Shown here in pieces: positions 6,266-6,668 of a stretch of 6,668 nt of DNA (position 1 is its first letter; each line of letters begins with the position of its first letter). Source of the DNA: Verrucomicrobiota bacterium. Lineage in GTDB: Bacteria; Verrucomicrobiota; Verrucomicrobiia; Chthoniobacterales; UBA10450. Location: NCBI GenBank assembly GCA_003218345.1, contig QHNF01000071.1, forward strand, positions 1 to 6,668. The letters are read 5' to 3'. Made by a program: the position numbers and the translations under genes. The notes beneath the pieces are model-generated. The model worked only from the letters and a program-made list of their open reading frames with translations. It had not been told where the DNA came from and ran no database searches.

Positions 6266-6668
6266 ATGAAGATAAAACCCATCGCTACCATCGCAGCTAT
6301 CATCTTCCTGCCAATTGCAGGATTTGCGCAGACACCACCCATGCCGCCACAGCCGCCTACCCCGCCTCATCCACCAGGGCGTCCAGGTGGCCATGAGAAA
6401 GCACCGAAAATTCCAGTAACATTTATCGGCGTGGAGACATCGCAAGTACCGAGTGTCGTAAGCGAACAGCTTGGCTTGGCCAAAGGCCTCGGGTTAGTCG
6501 TCGATTACGTGGCGCCGGATAGTCCGGCCGCCGCGGCAGGCATTCAGCCAAACGACATCCTCAAAATGCTGAACGACCAGATTCTGATCGAACCGAGCCA
6601 ATTGCGAAAGCTCCTGCAGACCTACTCTGAAGGCACAGACGTGACGCTGACCATTTTGCGCAAGGGAC
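6266..6668 (+). CDS. Exported PDZ-domain protein, 3' end outside the window
   Basis: The frame stays open from ATG 6266 to the end of the window (134 codons seen). Residues 1-21 are a Sec signal peptide ending in GFA-Q. Residues 23-41 are a Pro/Gly-rich linker with repeated Pro-Pro steps. From about residue 50 a PDZ domain follows: GLGLVVDYVAPDSPAAAAGI (about 75-94), then QPNDILKMLNDQIL, the usual ligand-groove and strand order of PDZ domains found in HtrA/DegP and site-2-protease type proteins. No protease domain precedes it, so it is not DegP-like in the visible part; more domains may follow. It lies 16 bases after the membrane protein gene and is probably the third gene of the sigma operon, acting in the periplasm or envelope. 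Confidence 0.88.
   Translation, partial: MKIKPIATIAAIIFLPIAGFAQTPPMPPQPPTPPHPPGRPGGHEKAPKIPVTFIGVETSQVPSVVSEQLGLAKGLGLVVDYVAPDSPAAAAGIQPNDILKMLNDQILIEPSQLRKLLQTYSEGTDVTLTILRKG

Noticed and set aside
5689..6342. Minus-strand open frame of 217 codons.
   Set aside because: It is antisense to the sigma-coupled membrane protein; its Arg/Lys/Cys-rich composition is typical of a shadow frame.

Overview
The window looks like a bacterial chromosome segment of medium-to-high GC. Its genes mostly lack strong Shine-Dalgarno sequences, and it carries secreted glycoside hydrolases, an ECF sigma factor operon and an integron-type gene cassette. This mix would suit a soil or freshwater member of the Verrucomicrobiota or a relative. 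That assignment is inferred from style only; no phylogenetic marker is present.

Left part (1-767): a fragment of an integron cassette array. Two sites of nearly equal length (125 and 126 bp) begin with an RYYYAAC-like box and end with a GTTRRRY box, with imperfectly complementary arms inside: these are attC recombination sites. Between them lies one cassette holding a single small gene. It starts 8 bases after the first attC, ends 6 bases before the second, and is more A/T-rich than the rest of the window. It encodes a secreted protein resembling DUF3828. No integrase is visible, so this is either the edge of a longer integron or a cluster of attC sites without an integrase.

Middle part (789-4221): two divergently transcribed glycoside hydrolase genes share a 73-bp spacer. 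The minus-strand gene encodes a large secreted clan GH-A-like enzyme with a discoidin (F5/8 type C) domain inserted inside the catalytic barrel. The plus-strand gene encodes a GH26-like (beta-mannanase family) lipoprotein. Together they suggest breakdown of a plant or microbial polysaccharide at the cell surface. No transporter or regulator for this pair is in view.

Right part (4321-6668): a minus-strand gene for an exported protein with two NTF2/SnoaL-like repeats lies head to head with a plus-strand operon. The operon encodes an ECF sigma factor, a single-span membrane protein overlapping it by ATGA, and an exported PDZ-domain protein that runs off the window end. The order suggests a sigma/membrane regulator/envelope PDZ module, possibly an envelope stress circuit, but the anti-sigma role is inferred from position only.
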